64,000 nucleotides of DNA from Planctomycetota bacterium (GTDB lineage Bacteria > Planctomycetota > J058), in NCBI GenBank assembly GCA_023954375.1, contig JAMLIC010000045.1:1-64000 (forward strand), given 5' to 3'. The position numbers and the translations under genes are program-made. Under the pieces are notes generated by a model. It made no database searches and had not been told where the DNA came from. It saw nothing but the letters and a program-made list of their open reading frames with translations. Shown piece after piece: positions 46,700 through 55,729 of this stretch (positions are counted from its first letter, which is position 1; the number at the start of each line of letters is the position of its first letter).

Positions 46700-49022
46700 G
46701 GAGCGCCACGAGCGCCGCCGCCCCGAGCGCGAGCCCGGCGCCGCGCCGCGGCGTGGCGTAGGCGAACACGACCTCCCCCCGGAAGCCGGCCGGGAGCGGG
46801 ACGCCGCGCAGGGCCACCTGCGCCGGCAGGAGCGGGAGCGGCGCGCCGTCGGCCGTGGCGCAGGTCCACCCGGGCGCGAAGGCGTCGGCCACGACGAGCA
46901 CCCCGCCGGCCGGCGCGTCGACCCGGACCACGACCCGCTCGGGGTCGTCGACGACGACCTCCGCCGGCGTGGGCGGCGGCGGCGTGGGCGGCGGCGGGGC
47001 CGCCGCGGGAGCGGCGGCGACCGCCGCCTGCTCGAGGAGCACGTGGCGCCGCGGGTCGAGCCACGCCGCGCCGGCGGCCTCGAGCGCCGCGCGGCGGTCG
47101 ACGACGGCGACGACCGCGTCGGGCGGATGGAGCCGCGCGCGCGGCAGCGCCGTCGCGCTCGCCCACACGCGCTCGTCGCCCTCGTGGACGAGCGTCAGCC
47201 CGTCCGGCCGGCGCGGGTCGTCGCCCCCGCGCGTGACGACCGCGCGCACGGCCAGCGCGTCGCGCCAGGCGGGCGGCAGCCGCGACGGCTCGAGGAACTG
47301 ACGGACCGGGGACGGCGACCCGAGCGCGGCGAGGAGGTCGGCGTAGCGCCCGCTGTGGAGCGACCCGTACGACCCGGCCGCGCGGACGCCGTGCGGCGCG
47401 AGGACGTTGGGCAGGAGCGGCGGCTGCACGAGGGCGCGGTCGCTCCCCGCGACGGCGACGGCGGCGCGCGTCGCCGGCGTCTCGGGGTAGTACGCGCCGG
47501 GCGGCGACGACGTCGTGTAGACGTGCGCCTCGCGCAGGAGGTCGCCCGCGGCGAGCGCCGCCACGGCCGCCGTCGCCAGCCGCGCCCGCGCCGGGGCGAC
47601 CGCCGCCGCGACCAGGGTGGCCGCGGCGAGGAGGAGCGGCCCGAGCGTCGGCGCGAGCATCCACGGCCCGCCCGGCCAGGCCCCCCTCGGGCCGAGGTGC
47701 ACGCCCGGCGGCGCCCCGCCGGGGAACGGGCCCTGTCCGAGCGGGCCCAGGAGCGCGGGCGCGCGGGCGCCCTGGACGAGGGCGAGCGCGAGCGCCGCCA
47801 GGGCGACCACCGCGGCGGCGCGGACGACGCGGCGCTCGCCCCTCGCGAGCGCGTCGGCGCCGGCCGCGACGAGCGGGAGGGCCAGGAGCGGGAGCACCCA
47901 GAGCACGCGCGCGGGCGAGGTGCCCTTGAAGCCCGGGGCGAGCGCCCACAGGCCGTAGGCGAGCGGCGGCGCGGCCAGCGCCACGGCGCCGACGGTCAGC
48001 AGGGCGAAGGGCCAGGTGCGCGCCCGGCCGACCCCGGCCAGGGCGAGCGCGAGGACGGGCAGCCCCAGGTAGAGGCGCAGCTCCTGCACGTTCTCGTAGG
48101 GGGTGCGGGCGCCTCCCACCCCGCGCGCCGGGTGGCCGCCGAGGTCCGGCGCCACGGCCCGGAGGAGGTGCGCCGGCTCGAGGCGCACCGTGCGGTCGAG
48201 CCACTCGCTCACGGGGATCGGCGCCCGGCTCGAGGCCCCCTGCAGGGCCGAGAGCGGGAGGAGCCGCGGCGCCGCGAGGCAGCCGCCGAGGGCCACGCCC
48301 GCCAGGGCCAGCCCGAGCGCGCGGGCGCGCCGCCCGGGCGCGGCCGCGGCGGCGGCCAGCGGGGGGGCGAGGGCCGCCGTGAGGAGCCAGAGCTGCGGGA
48401 ACGCGCCGAGCGCCAGCCCGCCGGTCGCCAGCGCCAGGCCCGCGGCGGGCCGCGGCCCCGGCCGCCGCGCCAGCGCCTCGGCCGCCCAGAGCGTCAGCGC
48501 GCCGAAGGGCAGGGCGGCCGAGATCCAGGGCCGGGCGAGCCACGCCGTGAACAGGGGCGAGAGCTCGTAGGCCAGGGCGGCGAGGAGCGCCGCGCGCGCC
48601 CCGTGCCCGCGCCAGCGCAGGTAGAGGAGCGCGCACACCCCGCCCAGGAGCACGTGCAGGAACGACAGCAGCGCCGTCGCCGCCCACGGGGGCAGGTGGC
48701 GGTAGGCCAGCCACGCCGGCGGGTAGTCGAGCGCCGGCCAGCTCGCGACCCCGCACGGCTCGCCCAGGCCGAGGAGCGGGTTCCAGCGCGCCCCGCCGCT
48801 CCGCCGCGCGTGCAAGGCCTCGGGGAGCTCGAGCAGGACGGGGTCGTAGTCGGCGAGGACGTTCGGCCAGGGCCCCGGGGCGCGCTGCCAGTCGGGCCAG
48901 TGGCCCACGAGCCCCCACCCGGGGACCGCCTCGCCCCGCAGGGCGGGCGCGTGCAGCGCCAGCGCCAGCGCCGCCAGGGCGGCGACGGACGCCGCGAAGG
49001 AGCGTCGGCGAGAGGAGGGCAT
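46644..49022 (-). CDS. YfhO-like multi-pass membrane protein
   Basis: The 792-residue product has about 13 membrane helices and a C-terminal soluble beta domain (VVVRVDAPAGGVLVVADAFA, PGWTCATADGAPLPLLP, VALRGVPLPAGFRGEVVFAY). This matches the YfhO class, large membrane proteins thought to glycosylate lipoteichoic acid or similar polymers. FLHVLLGGVCALLYLRW, PFGALTLWAAEALA and PARVLWVLPLLALPLVA are clear helices. Both GTG at 49046 and ATG at 49022 are possible starts; I chose the ATG, which gives a standard signal-anchor start. The actual substrate is unknown. Confidence 0.8.
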   Translation of the reverse strand: MPSSRRRSFAASVAALAALALALHAPALRGEAVPGWGLVGHWPDWQRAPGPWPNVLADYDPVLLELPEALHARRSGGARWNPLLGLGEPCGVASWPALDYPPAWLAYRHLPPWAATALLSFLHVLLGGVCALLYLRWRGHGARAALLAALAYELSPLFTAWLARPWISAALPFGALTLWAAEALARRPGPRPAAGLALATGGLALGAFPQLWLLTAALAPPLAAAAAAPGRRARALGLALAGVALGGCLAAPRLLPLSALQGASSRAPIPVSEWLDRTVRLEPAHLLRAVAPDLGGHPARGVGGARTPYENVQELRLYLGLPVLALALAGVGRARTWPFALLTVGAVALAAPPLAYGLWALAPGFKGTSPARVLWVLPLLALPLVAAGADALARGERRVVRAAAVVALAALALALVQGARAPALLGPLGQGPFPGGAPPGVHLGPRGAWPGGPWMLAPTLGPLLLAAATLVAAAVAPARARLATAAVAALAAGDLLREAHVYTTSSPPGAYYPETPATRAAVAVAGSDRALVQPPLLPNVLAPHGVRAAGSYGSLHSGRYADLLAALGSPSPVRQFLEPSRLPPAWRDALAVRAVVTRGGDDPRRPDGLTLVHEGDERVWASATALPRARLHPPDAVVAVVDRRAALEAAGAAWLDPRRHVLLEQAAVAAAPAAAPPPPTPPPPTPAEVVVDDPERVVVRVDAPAGGVLVVADAFAPGWTCATADGAPLPLLPAQVALRGVPLPAGFRGEVVFAYATPRRGAGLALGAAALVALLTGGLAAARRPGPPRPRP

Positions 49023-49246
49023 CGCGCGCCGATCTTCCGGGGGCACGGGCGGAGCGTAAAGGGGCGGCCCGAGAGCTGCATCATCCGCGACGGGACGTCA
49101 GCATTCGTCCTCGGATGTGGCCTCGCTCAGCCCAACGGGTGCTGCGATGGTCGTGCGAACCCATTGAGATCGAGGGGGATGGAGCTCTGGGCGTTAGGAC
49201 ATTCTACGGGGTATTCGGGATGGGTTCGGCTGGCTAGACTTCTACC

Positions 49247-49660
49247 GTGGAGAAGGACACCGACACTCGCGCGGGTTACGCTCCGCTCGACGCGATCGAG
49301 CCTGTCACGGGCCGTCCATGCACCGTATGGATATCCAGGGAGAGAGTCGCGAGAGTCGCGAAGGGGGACTTGCGCGGAGCGAAGCAACTTGCGTACTGCG
49401 AGCCCTACGTTCTGGCTTACCCGACGGCGATTTTCCGGGGCCTGAAGCGAGAGGGTGCCACACAAGGGCTTCTGTACGTTGGCGTGCCCCCTAAGGCTTC
49501 CTATGGGGAATCAGGAGTAGAAGGCCCGCCGCCGCCCGGCATGGTCCTGGGGGTGTACGTGATCGATGGCGTGGCCTATCACGCGCGGTGGTTCGCAGCC
49601 GACAACTCGGGAAAGGTCCCCGAGGCTTGGGAGGAAGACCTGGAGGAACGTGCCCTATGA
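49247..49660 (+). CDS. hypothetical protein in a lower-GC two-gene islet
   Basis: The 137-residue product (MEKDTDTRAGYAPLDAIEPV, VWISRERVARVAKGDLRGAK, GLLYVGVPPKASYGESGVEG, MVLGVYVIDGVAYHARWFAA) is soluble and has no signal peptide. I do not recognise it with confidence. The strand order and size would fit a small toxin or nuclease-like protein, but no active site is evident. The region from about 49.08 to 50.1 kb has clearly lower GC and mixed codon use, unlike both neighbours. Its stop overlaps the start of the next gene (ATGA), the arrangement of many two-gene toxin/antitoxin units. Confidence 0.65.
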   Translation: MEKDTDTRAGYAPLDAIEPVTGRPCTVWISRERVARVAKGDLRGAKQLAYCEPYVLAYPTAIFRGLKREGATQGLLYVGVPPKASYGESGVEGPPPPGMVLGVYVIDGVAYHARWFAADNSGKVPEAWEEDLEERAL

Positions 49661-50061
49661 GCCGAAGCGACGATTTCGCGAGCCTTGTCATGGGCATGGT
49701 GCCGGAGGAGCCCAAGGCGTTCGAGCCTTACGTCCGGCATGACCCGGACGGCGACTGCATCGAGTTCATCGCGCTGCCGCATGCCTACCGTGGGGAGCGG
49801 ATCGACGAGCGAGTCACCGCGCTCTACAGCGTGGAGAACGGTGAGCTCATGGGGTCGCTCGTGAAGGGAGTCAGCAAGCTCCTGGAGAGAAACCCTGGGT
49901 GGCTGATCGAACTCGATGACGGAAAGTTCCGGCTGTCGCAGCTGATCAGAGCGGCCGAGGCCTCGAAGGAGAACTCGACGGAACCCCGGCGGCTGACATA
50001 CAAGAAGCTCGCGAGCCTGGCAGAAGAGCACCAGATCCAGGCCGAACTCGCCGCGCACTGA
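49657..50061 (+). CDS. hypothetical protein with DUF2283-like stretch
   Basis: The 134-residue product is coupled to the previous gene by a four-base overlap. The middle part (VRHDPDGDCIEFIALPHAYR, IDERVTALYSVENGELMGSL) resembles DUF2283, a small beta domain in many proteins paired with toxins. The remainder is helical (GVSKLLERNPGWLIELDD, YKKLASLAEEHQIQAELAA). If the pair is a toxin/antitoxin, this would be the antitoxin-like member. That is an inference from pairing and the weak domain match. Confidence 0.6.
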   Translation: MSRSDDFASLVMGMVPEEPKAFEPYVRHDPDGDCIEFIALPHAYRGERIDERVTALYSVENGELMGSLVKGVSKLLERNPGWLIELDDGKFRLSQLIRAAEASKENSTEPRRLTYKKLASLAEEHQIQAELAAH

Positions 50062-50084
50062 TCGAGGCCAGGCACTACGAGTAC

Positions 50085-50108
50085 GGGCCGCCCGAAAAGT
50101 GCCGGCCC
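50085..50108 (+). terminator. weak hairpin between convergent genes
   Basis: GGGCCG and CGGCCC enclose a 12-base loop containing CCGAAAAGT, just after the islet's second gene and just before the end of the convergent DUF1549/DUF1553 gene. Only six pairs form, so this is tentative. Confidence 0.35.
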
Positions 50109-50114
50109 TCACGC

Positions 50115-51614
50115 TCAGTGGTTCGTGACGAACTCGCTCGAGTTGAGCAGCGCCCAGCACAGGTCGGCGAGGAGCTGCGCCCGCCCGTCCGACGAGAGCC
50201 CCGCGCTCGCGTCGCGCAGGGCCTGCCGCTCGGCCCTGGTCGGCGCGCGGCCGACGGTCCGCAGGTAGATCGAGGCCACCTGCTCGTCGAGCGTCGCCAG
50301 CCCGAGCACGCGGGTCATCACGGGCGAGCCGTCCGCGCCGACGCGCAGGACCGAGTTGGTGATCGGCCCGTTGAGGAGGCTCAGCGCCTGCGTGATCGTG
50401 TAGGCGTCGGACGCGACCTCGTCGGCCGACTCGCCGGCGAACGTGCGGAAGAACTCGCGGCGGCGGGCGCGCAGGGCGTCGGGGTCGTCCTCGAGGCCGG
50501 TGGCGCGCGCGAGCGACGTCCAGAGCTGCTCGGGCGAGAGCGGGCGCAGCCGCGCGCGGGCGAAGACCTCCTGCTGCGCGGCCTTCGTCGCCGCGGGGCC
50601 GGTCGAGGCCAGCCCGTAGGCCCGCGTCGACAGGACCACCTCGCACAGGCGGCGCAGGTCGTGGCCCGACTCGACGAAGTCGCGCTCGAGCCGCGCGAGG
50701 ACCTCGGGCAGCCGCGGCCGCTGCGTCACGTCGTCGGGGTCCTGGAAGGCCCGCCCGAAGAAGGCCGCCCACACGCGGTTCACGGTGGCCCGCGCGAAGC
50801 CGGGGTTGCCCGGCGCCGTGAGCAGCCGCGCCAGCTCGCGCGCGCGGTCGGCCCCGGGCGCCGGCGCCTCGCCGCCGAGGAACCGCGCCGCGACGCGCTC
50901 GCCGCGGCCGGGGATCGCGACCTGCGGCCCCGGCGCGAGGAAGGCGGCCACGCCCCAGAAGTCGCGCTGCGTGAACGCGTCGTCGTAAGGGTGGTCGTGG
51001 CACTCGGCGCACTGGAGGCTGAGGCCCTGGAACACGCGCATGAGGTTGCCCGTGACCTCGGCCACGCGGCCGCCGTAGCGGTCGCGGTACTCCGCCGGCC
51101 CGCCGCGCGCCTGGGGCGGGGCGACGAGGTCGCGCACGACCGCGTCCCAGCGCGCGCCCGCCGCGACCTGCCGCGAGAGCCAGGCGACGAGCGTCTGCTC
51201 CGGCTCGGCCGCGTCGAGCGAGGCGAAGACGACGCGGCGCCCGACGAGCTCGTTCGCCCAGCGGCCGGCCATGGTCCGCGCGTAGCCCTGCCCGTGCAGG
51301 AGGGCGCGGATCCACGTCGCCCGCCGCGCGGCGGCGTCGCCGCCGCGCTGGGAGAGCACCGCCGCGACCGTGCGCTCCTCCGGAATCACGCCCTCGAGGT
51401 CGAGGCTCAGGCGGCGCAGGAGCGTCGCGTCGTCGGCCGGCGGCGACGGCGCGACGCCGGCCTCCTTCCAGGCCCGCTCCAGGAGCGCGTCGACCTCGCG
51501 CGCCACCTCGACCGCCGTCGGCGGCGGCGCGGCCGGCGCGCGCCGCGGGGCGAGCGCCGCGGCCGCCACGACCGCGAGGAGGAGGAGCGACGCGAGGCGC
51601 GGGGCCGTCACCAC
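50115..51614 (-). CDS. DUF1549/DUF1553 secreted protein
   Basis: The 499-residue product has a signal peptide (LASLLLLAVVAAAALAPRRA) and the planctomycete pair DUF1549 (VDALLERAWKEAGVAPSPPA, LLRRLSLDLEGVIPEERTVA, WANELVGRRV) and DUF1553 (NPGFARATVNRVWAAFFGRA, LRRLCEVVLSTRAYG, ALLNSSEFVTNH). Between them is SLQCAECHDHPYDD, the conserved CxxCH-type motif. These proteins are thought to act on complex substrates outside the cytoplasm together with DUF1501 proteins; the reaction is unknown. The start is the GTG at 51614 (a second GTG follows directly). A lipoprotein peptidase gene lies 41 bases upstream. Confidence 0.9.
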   Translation of the reverse strand: MVTAPRLASLLLLAVVAAAALAPRRAPAAPPPTAVEVAREVDALLERAWKEAGVAPSPPADDATLLRRLSLDLEGVIPEERTVAAVLSQRGGDAAARRATWIRALLHGQGYARTMAGRWANELVGRRVVFASLDAAEPEQTLVAWLSRQVAAGARWDAVVRDLVAPPQARGGPAEYRDRYGGRVAEVTGNLMRVFQGLSLQCAECHDHPYDDAFTQRDFWGVAAFLAPGPQVAIPGRGERVAARFLGGEAPAPGADRARELARLLTAPGNPGFARATVNRVWAAFFGRAFQDPDDVTQRPRLPEVLARLERDFVESGHDLRRLCEVVLSTRAYGLASTGPAATKAAQQEVFARARLRPLSPEQLWTSLARATGLEDDPDALRARRREFFRTFAGESADEVASDAYTITQALSLLNGPITNSVLRVGADGSPVMTRVLGLATLDEQVASIYLRTVGRAPTRAERQALRDASAGLSSDGRAQLLADLCWALLNSSEFVTNH

Positions 51615-51655
51615 GGGGCGAGCTTCGCCCGGGGGGCGGGGCGGCGCAAGGAGGG

Positions 51656-52753
51656 CTACCGCGCCGGCCCCGGCAGGGCCAGCATGGCCCGCCCCTGCGC
51701 CACCCGCTCCCGCAGCGCCGCGCGCGGGTCGTCCTCCTCCGCGAGGCGCCGCAGCGCGTTGATCGTGGCGACCAGGTCCTGGCCGAGCTGCCGGTGCAGC
51801 TCCTCGAACAGGTCCAGCTCGCCGTGGTAGCGCTGGTAGGCGAGGACGAAGGCGTTGTTCAGCTCCACCGACCCGTCGAGGACGTGGTCGTAGGCGCCCT
51901 CCGGCAGCCGCGGGCGGACCTCGCGCGCGAAGCGCTCGCGCCAGGCGGCGACCTCCTCGGCCTTGCGGCGCAGCTTCTCCTCGCGCGCCCCGCTGGCCTG
52001 GTAGACGCGCCACAGCGCCTCGCGCAGGTCGGCCAGGGCGCCGTTGAACAGCGCCCGGTGGCGCGCGTCCTCCCGCGCCGCGGCGAGGGCCGGGTCGGCC
52101 TCGCCGCCGCGGGCGAGGAAGAACGCCTCCGCGCCCTTGTTGCCGATGAACGTCGCCAGCGTCTCGTTGAACTCGGCGTCGCCCTCGACGAACACCGTCG
52201 CGTGCGCCAGCTCGTGCACGATGATGTCGGCGATCGTGGCCTCGTCGTAGCGGAGCATCGACGTGAAGAACGGGTCGTCGAACCAGCCGAGCGTCGAGTA
52301 GGCCGGGACGCCGAGGACGATCGTGTCCAGCCCCACGCGGCGCAGGCGCGCCCCCTCGTCGCGGGCCCTGCCCTCGTCGAAGTAGCCGATGTAGGGCATG
52401 CGCCCGACGATCGGGAAGTCCCACGTGTAGGGCGCGAACGCGTCCGGGTCGCTGGCGCTCACGTTCCACGCGATCGGCCGCTCGCCGGTGTCGTAGACGC
52501 TGGTGTAGCTCCCCGTCTCCGTCAGCCCGAGCCGCTCGATCGCGAACGCGCGCACGTCGCGCACGAGCTCGAGCTTGCCCCGGGCCTCGGGGCGCGCCTC
52601 GCGCGCGATCGCGCGCTCGAGCGGCTCGCGCCCGAGGAGGATCCCCAGCTGACCCCGCGCCACGTGCAGGGAGTAGCAGCCGGGCGCGCCCCCGAGGACG
52701 AGGGCGAGGGCGAGGGCGAGCGCCCCGCGGCTAACCGATGAGGATGATCTCAC
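51656..52753 (-). CDS. lipoprotein zinc aminopeptidase-like protein (DUF2265)
   Basis: The 365-residue product has a lipoprotein signal (LALALALVLGGAPGC). The peptidase core IIVHELAHATVFVEGDAEFN carries HELAH as zinc ligands and catalytic Glu, with EFNE as the likely third ligand downstream. The segment LGVPAYSTLGWFDDPFFTSM precedes it, as in the putative aminopeptidase family DUF2265. A helical C-terminus with coiled-coil character follows. It should sit on the outer face of a membrane. I chose the GTG at 52753, which places the start inside the 3' end of the HD-GYP gene, so the two may be coupled. Confidence 0.85.
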   Translation of the reverse strand: MRSSSSVSRGALALALALVLGGAPGCYSLHVARGQLGILLGREPLERAIAREARPEARGKLELVRDVRAFAIERLGLTETGSYTSVYDTGERPIAWNVSASDPDAFAPYTWDFPIVGRMPYIGYFDEGRARDEGARLRRVGLDTIVLGVPAYSTLGWFDDPFFTSMLRYDEATIADIIVHELAHATVFVEGDAEFNETLATFIGNKGAEAFFLARGGEADPALAAAREDARHRALFNGALADLREALWRVYQASGAREEKLRRKAEEVAAWRERFAREVRPRLPEGAYDHVLDGSVELNNAFVLAYQRYHGELDLFEELHRQLGQDLVATINALRRLAEEDDPRAALRERVAQGRAMLALPGPAR

Positions 52754-54371
52754 GCAGCGTGTCACCCAGCTCGCCCTCATCGTCGTCGCCCTCCGACGGC
52801 GGCGGCGGCGGGGTGATCGGCTCGGCGGCGGCCGGGGGCCGCGCGGCGGCCTCCCGGGCGGCCTGCTGCGTCTCCTTGTCGATCTTGCACGTCTCGTGCG
52901 ACTCCACCGGCACCGGGGCCGCCTGCTTCTGGGCCGGGCCCTTGCGATAACGGTGCCACGCCGACACGAAGGCCTCGACCAGCTCCGGGTCGAGCCGCTT
53001 GCCGGCGATCTTGCGCAGGATCTCGTGCCCCTTCTCGTACGGCGCGCCCTTCTGGTACGGGCGGTCGGTCGTGATCGCGTCGTAGGTGTCGGCCACGGCG
53101 ACGATCCGGGCGATGAGCGGGACCTCGTCGCCCTTCATGCCGTGCGGGTAACCCCCGCCGTCCCAGTCCTCGTGGTGCAGCTCGGCCGCGGCGACCACGT
53201 CGCGGAGGAACGGGATCTCGCCCAGGATCTTCGCCCCGCGCACCGGGTGCTTCTTGACCTCGTCCATCTGCTCCGGGGTCAGGCGCGGGTTGGTGTTGAA
53301 CTTGAGCACGCTGTCGGGCATGCCGATCTTGCCTATGTCGTGCACGGCCGCGCCCAGCGTCACCCGGTAGAGGTCCTGCCCCGAGAGGCCGAGCTCCTTG
53401 CCGAGGATGCGCGAGTAGTGGCGCACGCGCTCCGAGTGGCCGCGCGTGTACACGTCCTTGGCCTGGATCGACTTCATCATGGCGTCGATCATGGACGAGA
53501 AGAGGACCTCGAAGTCGACGCGCGACCGGGCCGCCGCGACCGCCGGGCCGGTGCGCATGCCGATCGACTCGATCACGGCCAGGGCGTCGGGGTCGAAGCC
53601 GCCCTCGCGCGGCGCGTCGAGGTGGATGACGCCGACGGCGCGGCCGTACGCCACGATCGGCGCGCCGAGGACCGGGCCGTCCGCGTCGTGGCGGGCGAAG
53701 CCCTTGCGCTCCGCGACGACCTCGAAGGCCAGCGCCTTCGAGAAGGGGATCTCCCCCGTGTCGGCGGTGAGGTTCCGCACCACGCTGGGGACGATCTCCC
53801 CCGTCCGCTCGTCGACGAGGAGGATGAACCCGCGCTGGGCCCCGCCGGCGGCGAGCGCCGCGTCGAGCACGGCGGCGAGGATCTCGGTGGGCGCCTCGAG
53901 CTCGGCCAGGGCCTGGTCGAGCTGCTCGAGGACCCCCCCGCGCCGCGCGAGCCGCTCCAGCTGCTCGCGCGAGAGGCTGGCCACGTCGATGAGCCGCGGC
54001 TCGCGCCAGGGGACGACCTCGACGTCGGTCCGCACGGCGCCGCGGTCGATCGCCTCGCCGGGGAGGATGCCGCCCTGGCGCTGGAGCTCGAACGCCATGA
54101 CCGAGCCGCCGATGCGGACGGTGTCCCCGTGCTTGAGGTCGACGACGCGCGCCTCGCGCCCGTTGACGAAGGTCCCGTTGGTGCTCGCGTTGTCGTGGAG
54201 CGTGTACTGGCCGCTCTCGCTGCGGACGATCTTCGAGTGGACCCCGCTCACCGCGACGTCGTTGAGGACGATCGTGTTGTCCGCGCTCCGCCCGATCGTG
54301 ACCGTCGTGCCGGAGAGCGTGAACAGGCGCCCTCGGTCGGGCCCCTCGATGACGTGGAGGCTGGCCGGCAT
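52731..54371 (-). CDS. FHA - GAF - HD-GYP regulator
   Basis: The 546-residue protein starts with an FHA domain (VTIGRSADNTIVLNDVAVSG, HSKIVRSE, NASTNGTFVNG). Residues about 155-290 are a GAF sensor (RGFILLVDERTGEIVPSVV, APIVAYGRAVGVIHLDAPR). HD-GYP follows at about 305-480 (HSERVRHYSRILGKELGL, VHDIGKIGMPD, HHEDWDGGGYPHG, ADTYDAITTDRPYQ) with its metal-binding His and Asp residues kept. HD-GYP domains usually break down cyclic-di-GMP. The FHA domain suggests control by a Ser/Thr kinase. The C-terminus is a disordered Pro/Glu tail. No signal peptide. It is 22 bases from the peptidase start. Confidence 0.9.
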   Translation of the reverse strand: MPASLHVIEGPDRGRLFTLSGTTVTIGRSADNTIVLNDVAVSGVHSKIVRSESGQYTLHDNASTNGTFVNGREARVVDLKHGDTVRIGGSVMAFELQRQGGILPGEAIDRGAVRTDVEVVPWREPRLIDVASLSREQLERLARRGGVLEQLDQALAELEAPTEILAAVLDAALAAGGAQRGFILLVDERTGEIVPSVVRNLTADTGEIPFSKALAFEVVAERKGFARHDADGPVLGAPIVAYGRAVGVIHLDAPREGGFDPDALAVIESIGMRTGPAVAAARSRVDFEVLFSSMIDAMMKSIQAKDVYTRGHSERVRHYSRILGKELGLSGQDLYRVTLGAAVHDIGKIGMPDSVLKFNTNPRLTPEQMDEVKKHPVRGAKILGEIPFLRDVVAAAELHHEDWDGGGYPHGMKGDEVPLIARIVAVADTYDAITTDRPYQKGAPYEKGHEILRKIAGKRLDPELVEAFVSAWHRYRKGPAQKQAAPVPVESHETCKIDKETQQAAREAAARPPAAAEPITPPPPPSEGDDDEGELGDTLREIILIG

Positions 54372-54592
54372 TCAGGTCCTCCTGGCCGCAGGTGGGCCGC
54401 CGAGGCGGGCCCCACCGTGGGACCCCAAGCATAGAGAGCGGGGCGACTTGGCGGTAGGGGACCGGGGGCGTCCGATTCCGCGGGCGTCGCGCGGGCATGA
54501 CGCCGTGTCGCGCGACGCGACGCCGGAGGACGGAGGGGCCGAGGGTTGGGGCGGTCCGTCCCGTGCTACGCGGGCAGCGCGAGAGGTGACCC

Positions 54593-54778
54593 ATGCAGCG
54601 CCACAACGGCGACGTCCTCCGGCTCCGCCCCGTCCTGAGCGCGCCCGCGAGCGAGGCCGAGGGCCGCTCCACCTGCCGCACCTGCGGGCGCGCGGTGCCG
54701 CGCGGCCAGGACCGGCCGTTCTGCCTCGAGCACGCGCCCTACGCCCGGACGCTCCGCCTGGCGCTCGGCCACGCCTGA
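54593..54778 (+). CDS. small zinc-ribbon-like protein
   Basis: The 61-residue product contains CRTCGRAVPRGQDRPFCLEH, with three cysteines and a histidine spaced as a small zinc site. The start ATG follows GAGAGGTGACCC. Nothing else is recognised. It is divergent from the HD-GYP gene and followed by a hairpin before the next lipoprotein gene. Confidence 0.65.
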   Translation: MQRHNGDVLRLRPVLSAPASEAEGRSTCRTCGRAVPRGQDRPFCLEHAPYARTLRLALGHA

Positions 54779-54781
54779 CGG

Positions 54782-54804
54782 GGCCCCAGGCTGTTATCCT
54801 GGGC
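54782..54804 (+). terminator. hairpin after the zinc-ribbon gene
   Basis: GGCCCCAGG and CCTGGGCC pair with a single bulge around a seven-base loop, four bases after the stop codon. There is no T-tract, so it may be an attenuator or stabilising stem. Confidence 0.45.
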
Positions 54805-54829
54805 CGCCCACAAGGACCCAGGGTGCTCC

Positions 54830-55660
54830 ATGCGATCGACGCTGCTCCGTGCCCTCCCTGCCCTCCTCCTCGGCCTGACGCTGACCGCCTGCCCGCCCCC
54901 CACCCCGCCGGCGAGCGGCGGCGGCGGCTCGAACCCGCCCGCACAGCAGGGCGGCGGCGGCGGCGGCGGTGACGCGCAGGGCGGCGCGCCCGCCGACGCG
55001 AGCGGCGCCGGCGCCGCCGCGGGCGAGTCGTGGCAGGTGATCGCCTCGCCGGCGGTGAAGGACCAGATCTACCCCATGCTCCAGGCGGCGGAGACCTGGC
55101 CCGCGCCCGCCGGGCTCAAGGCCGTGGAGGAGGTCCCGGCCGAGCGGCGCCCCGACCCCTCCAAGGTCCGCGCGCTGAAGGAGCTGGTGGCGTTCGTGGT
55201 CCACCCGGACCTCCGCCCGCGCGACATGGACGCCGCGATCGGCGTCGACGCCCAGGGGCGGACGTTCATGCGCCTCGGCAAGGACAAGGCCCGCGGCTCG
55301 GCGTCGGTCGACGTGCGCCGCAGCGTCGAGGACAAGAAGTTCGACATGCCGGTGTTCGCGCTGACCCTCGACGACCCCGCGGCCGGCGCCCAGACGCTCG
55401 AGCGGCTCAAGCGCCGGGTGCGGCAGGTCGTGGCCCCGGAGCTGGCGCGCGAGATGGAGGCGCCCAAGCACGACCTCGAGGCCCACCCGAGCGTCAACGG
55501 CGAGCAGGGCGTGGCCGCCATGGCCATGCTCGACCGCAACGGCTTCGGCGGCCAGTTCCCCTACCTGTACGCCTTCGGGACCGACAAGCACCTGCTGGTG
55601 CTCCTGCAGGAGGTCCCGCACATGAGCCTCGGCGACGACGACGGGCAGGGCCCCAGGTAG
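54830..55660 (+). CDS. predicted lipoprotein
   Basis: The 276-residue product has a lipoprotein signal (LLRALPALLLGLTLTAC). A low-complexity linker of about 50 residues rich in Gly, Pro and Ala follows, then a folded domain (VIASPAVKDQIYPMLQAAET, LVAFVVHPDLRPRDMDAAIG, FDMPVFALTLDDPAAGAQTL, QFPYLYAFGTDKHLLVLLQE). No family is recognised. The layout of lipid anchor, flexible linker and soluble domain fits an outer- or inner-membrane-anchored periplasmic domain. It is on the same strand as the hybrid histidine kinase gene about 70 bases downstream. Confidence 0.75.
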   Translation: MRSTLLRALPALLLGLTLTACPPPTPPASGGGGSNPPAQQGGGGGGGDAQGGAPADASGAGAAAGESWQVIASPAVKDQIYPMLQAAETWPAPAGLKAVEEVPAERRPDPSKVRALKELVAFVVHPDLRPRDMDAAIGVDAQGRTFMRLGKDKARGSASVDVRRSVEDKKFDMPVFALTLDDPAAGAQTLERLKRRVRQVVAPELAREMEAPKHDLEAHPSVNGEQGVAAMAMLDRNGFGGQFPYLYAFGTDKHLLVLLQEVPHMSLGDDDGQGPR

Positions 55661-55729
55661 TCAGGGCGACGCGACGGCGCCTCGCGCGCCGGCCTGCCGC
55701 GGGCTATACGACACCCGGACGGAGGCGGG

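Noticed and set aside
49127-49465. Minus-strand frame in the lower-GC islet
   Set aside because: It lies opposite the plus-strand gene that has the better start and coupled neighbour. Its product shows no domain or convincing initiation site.
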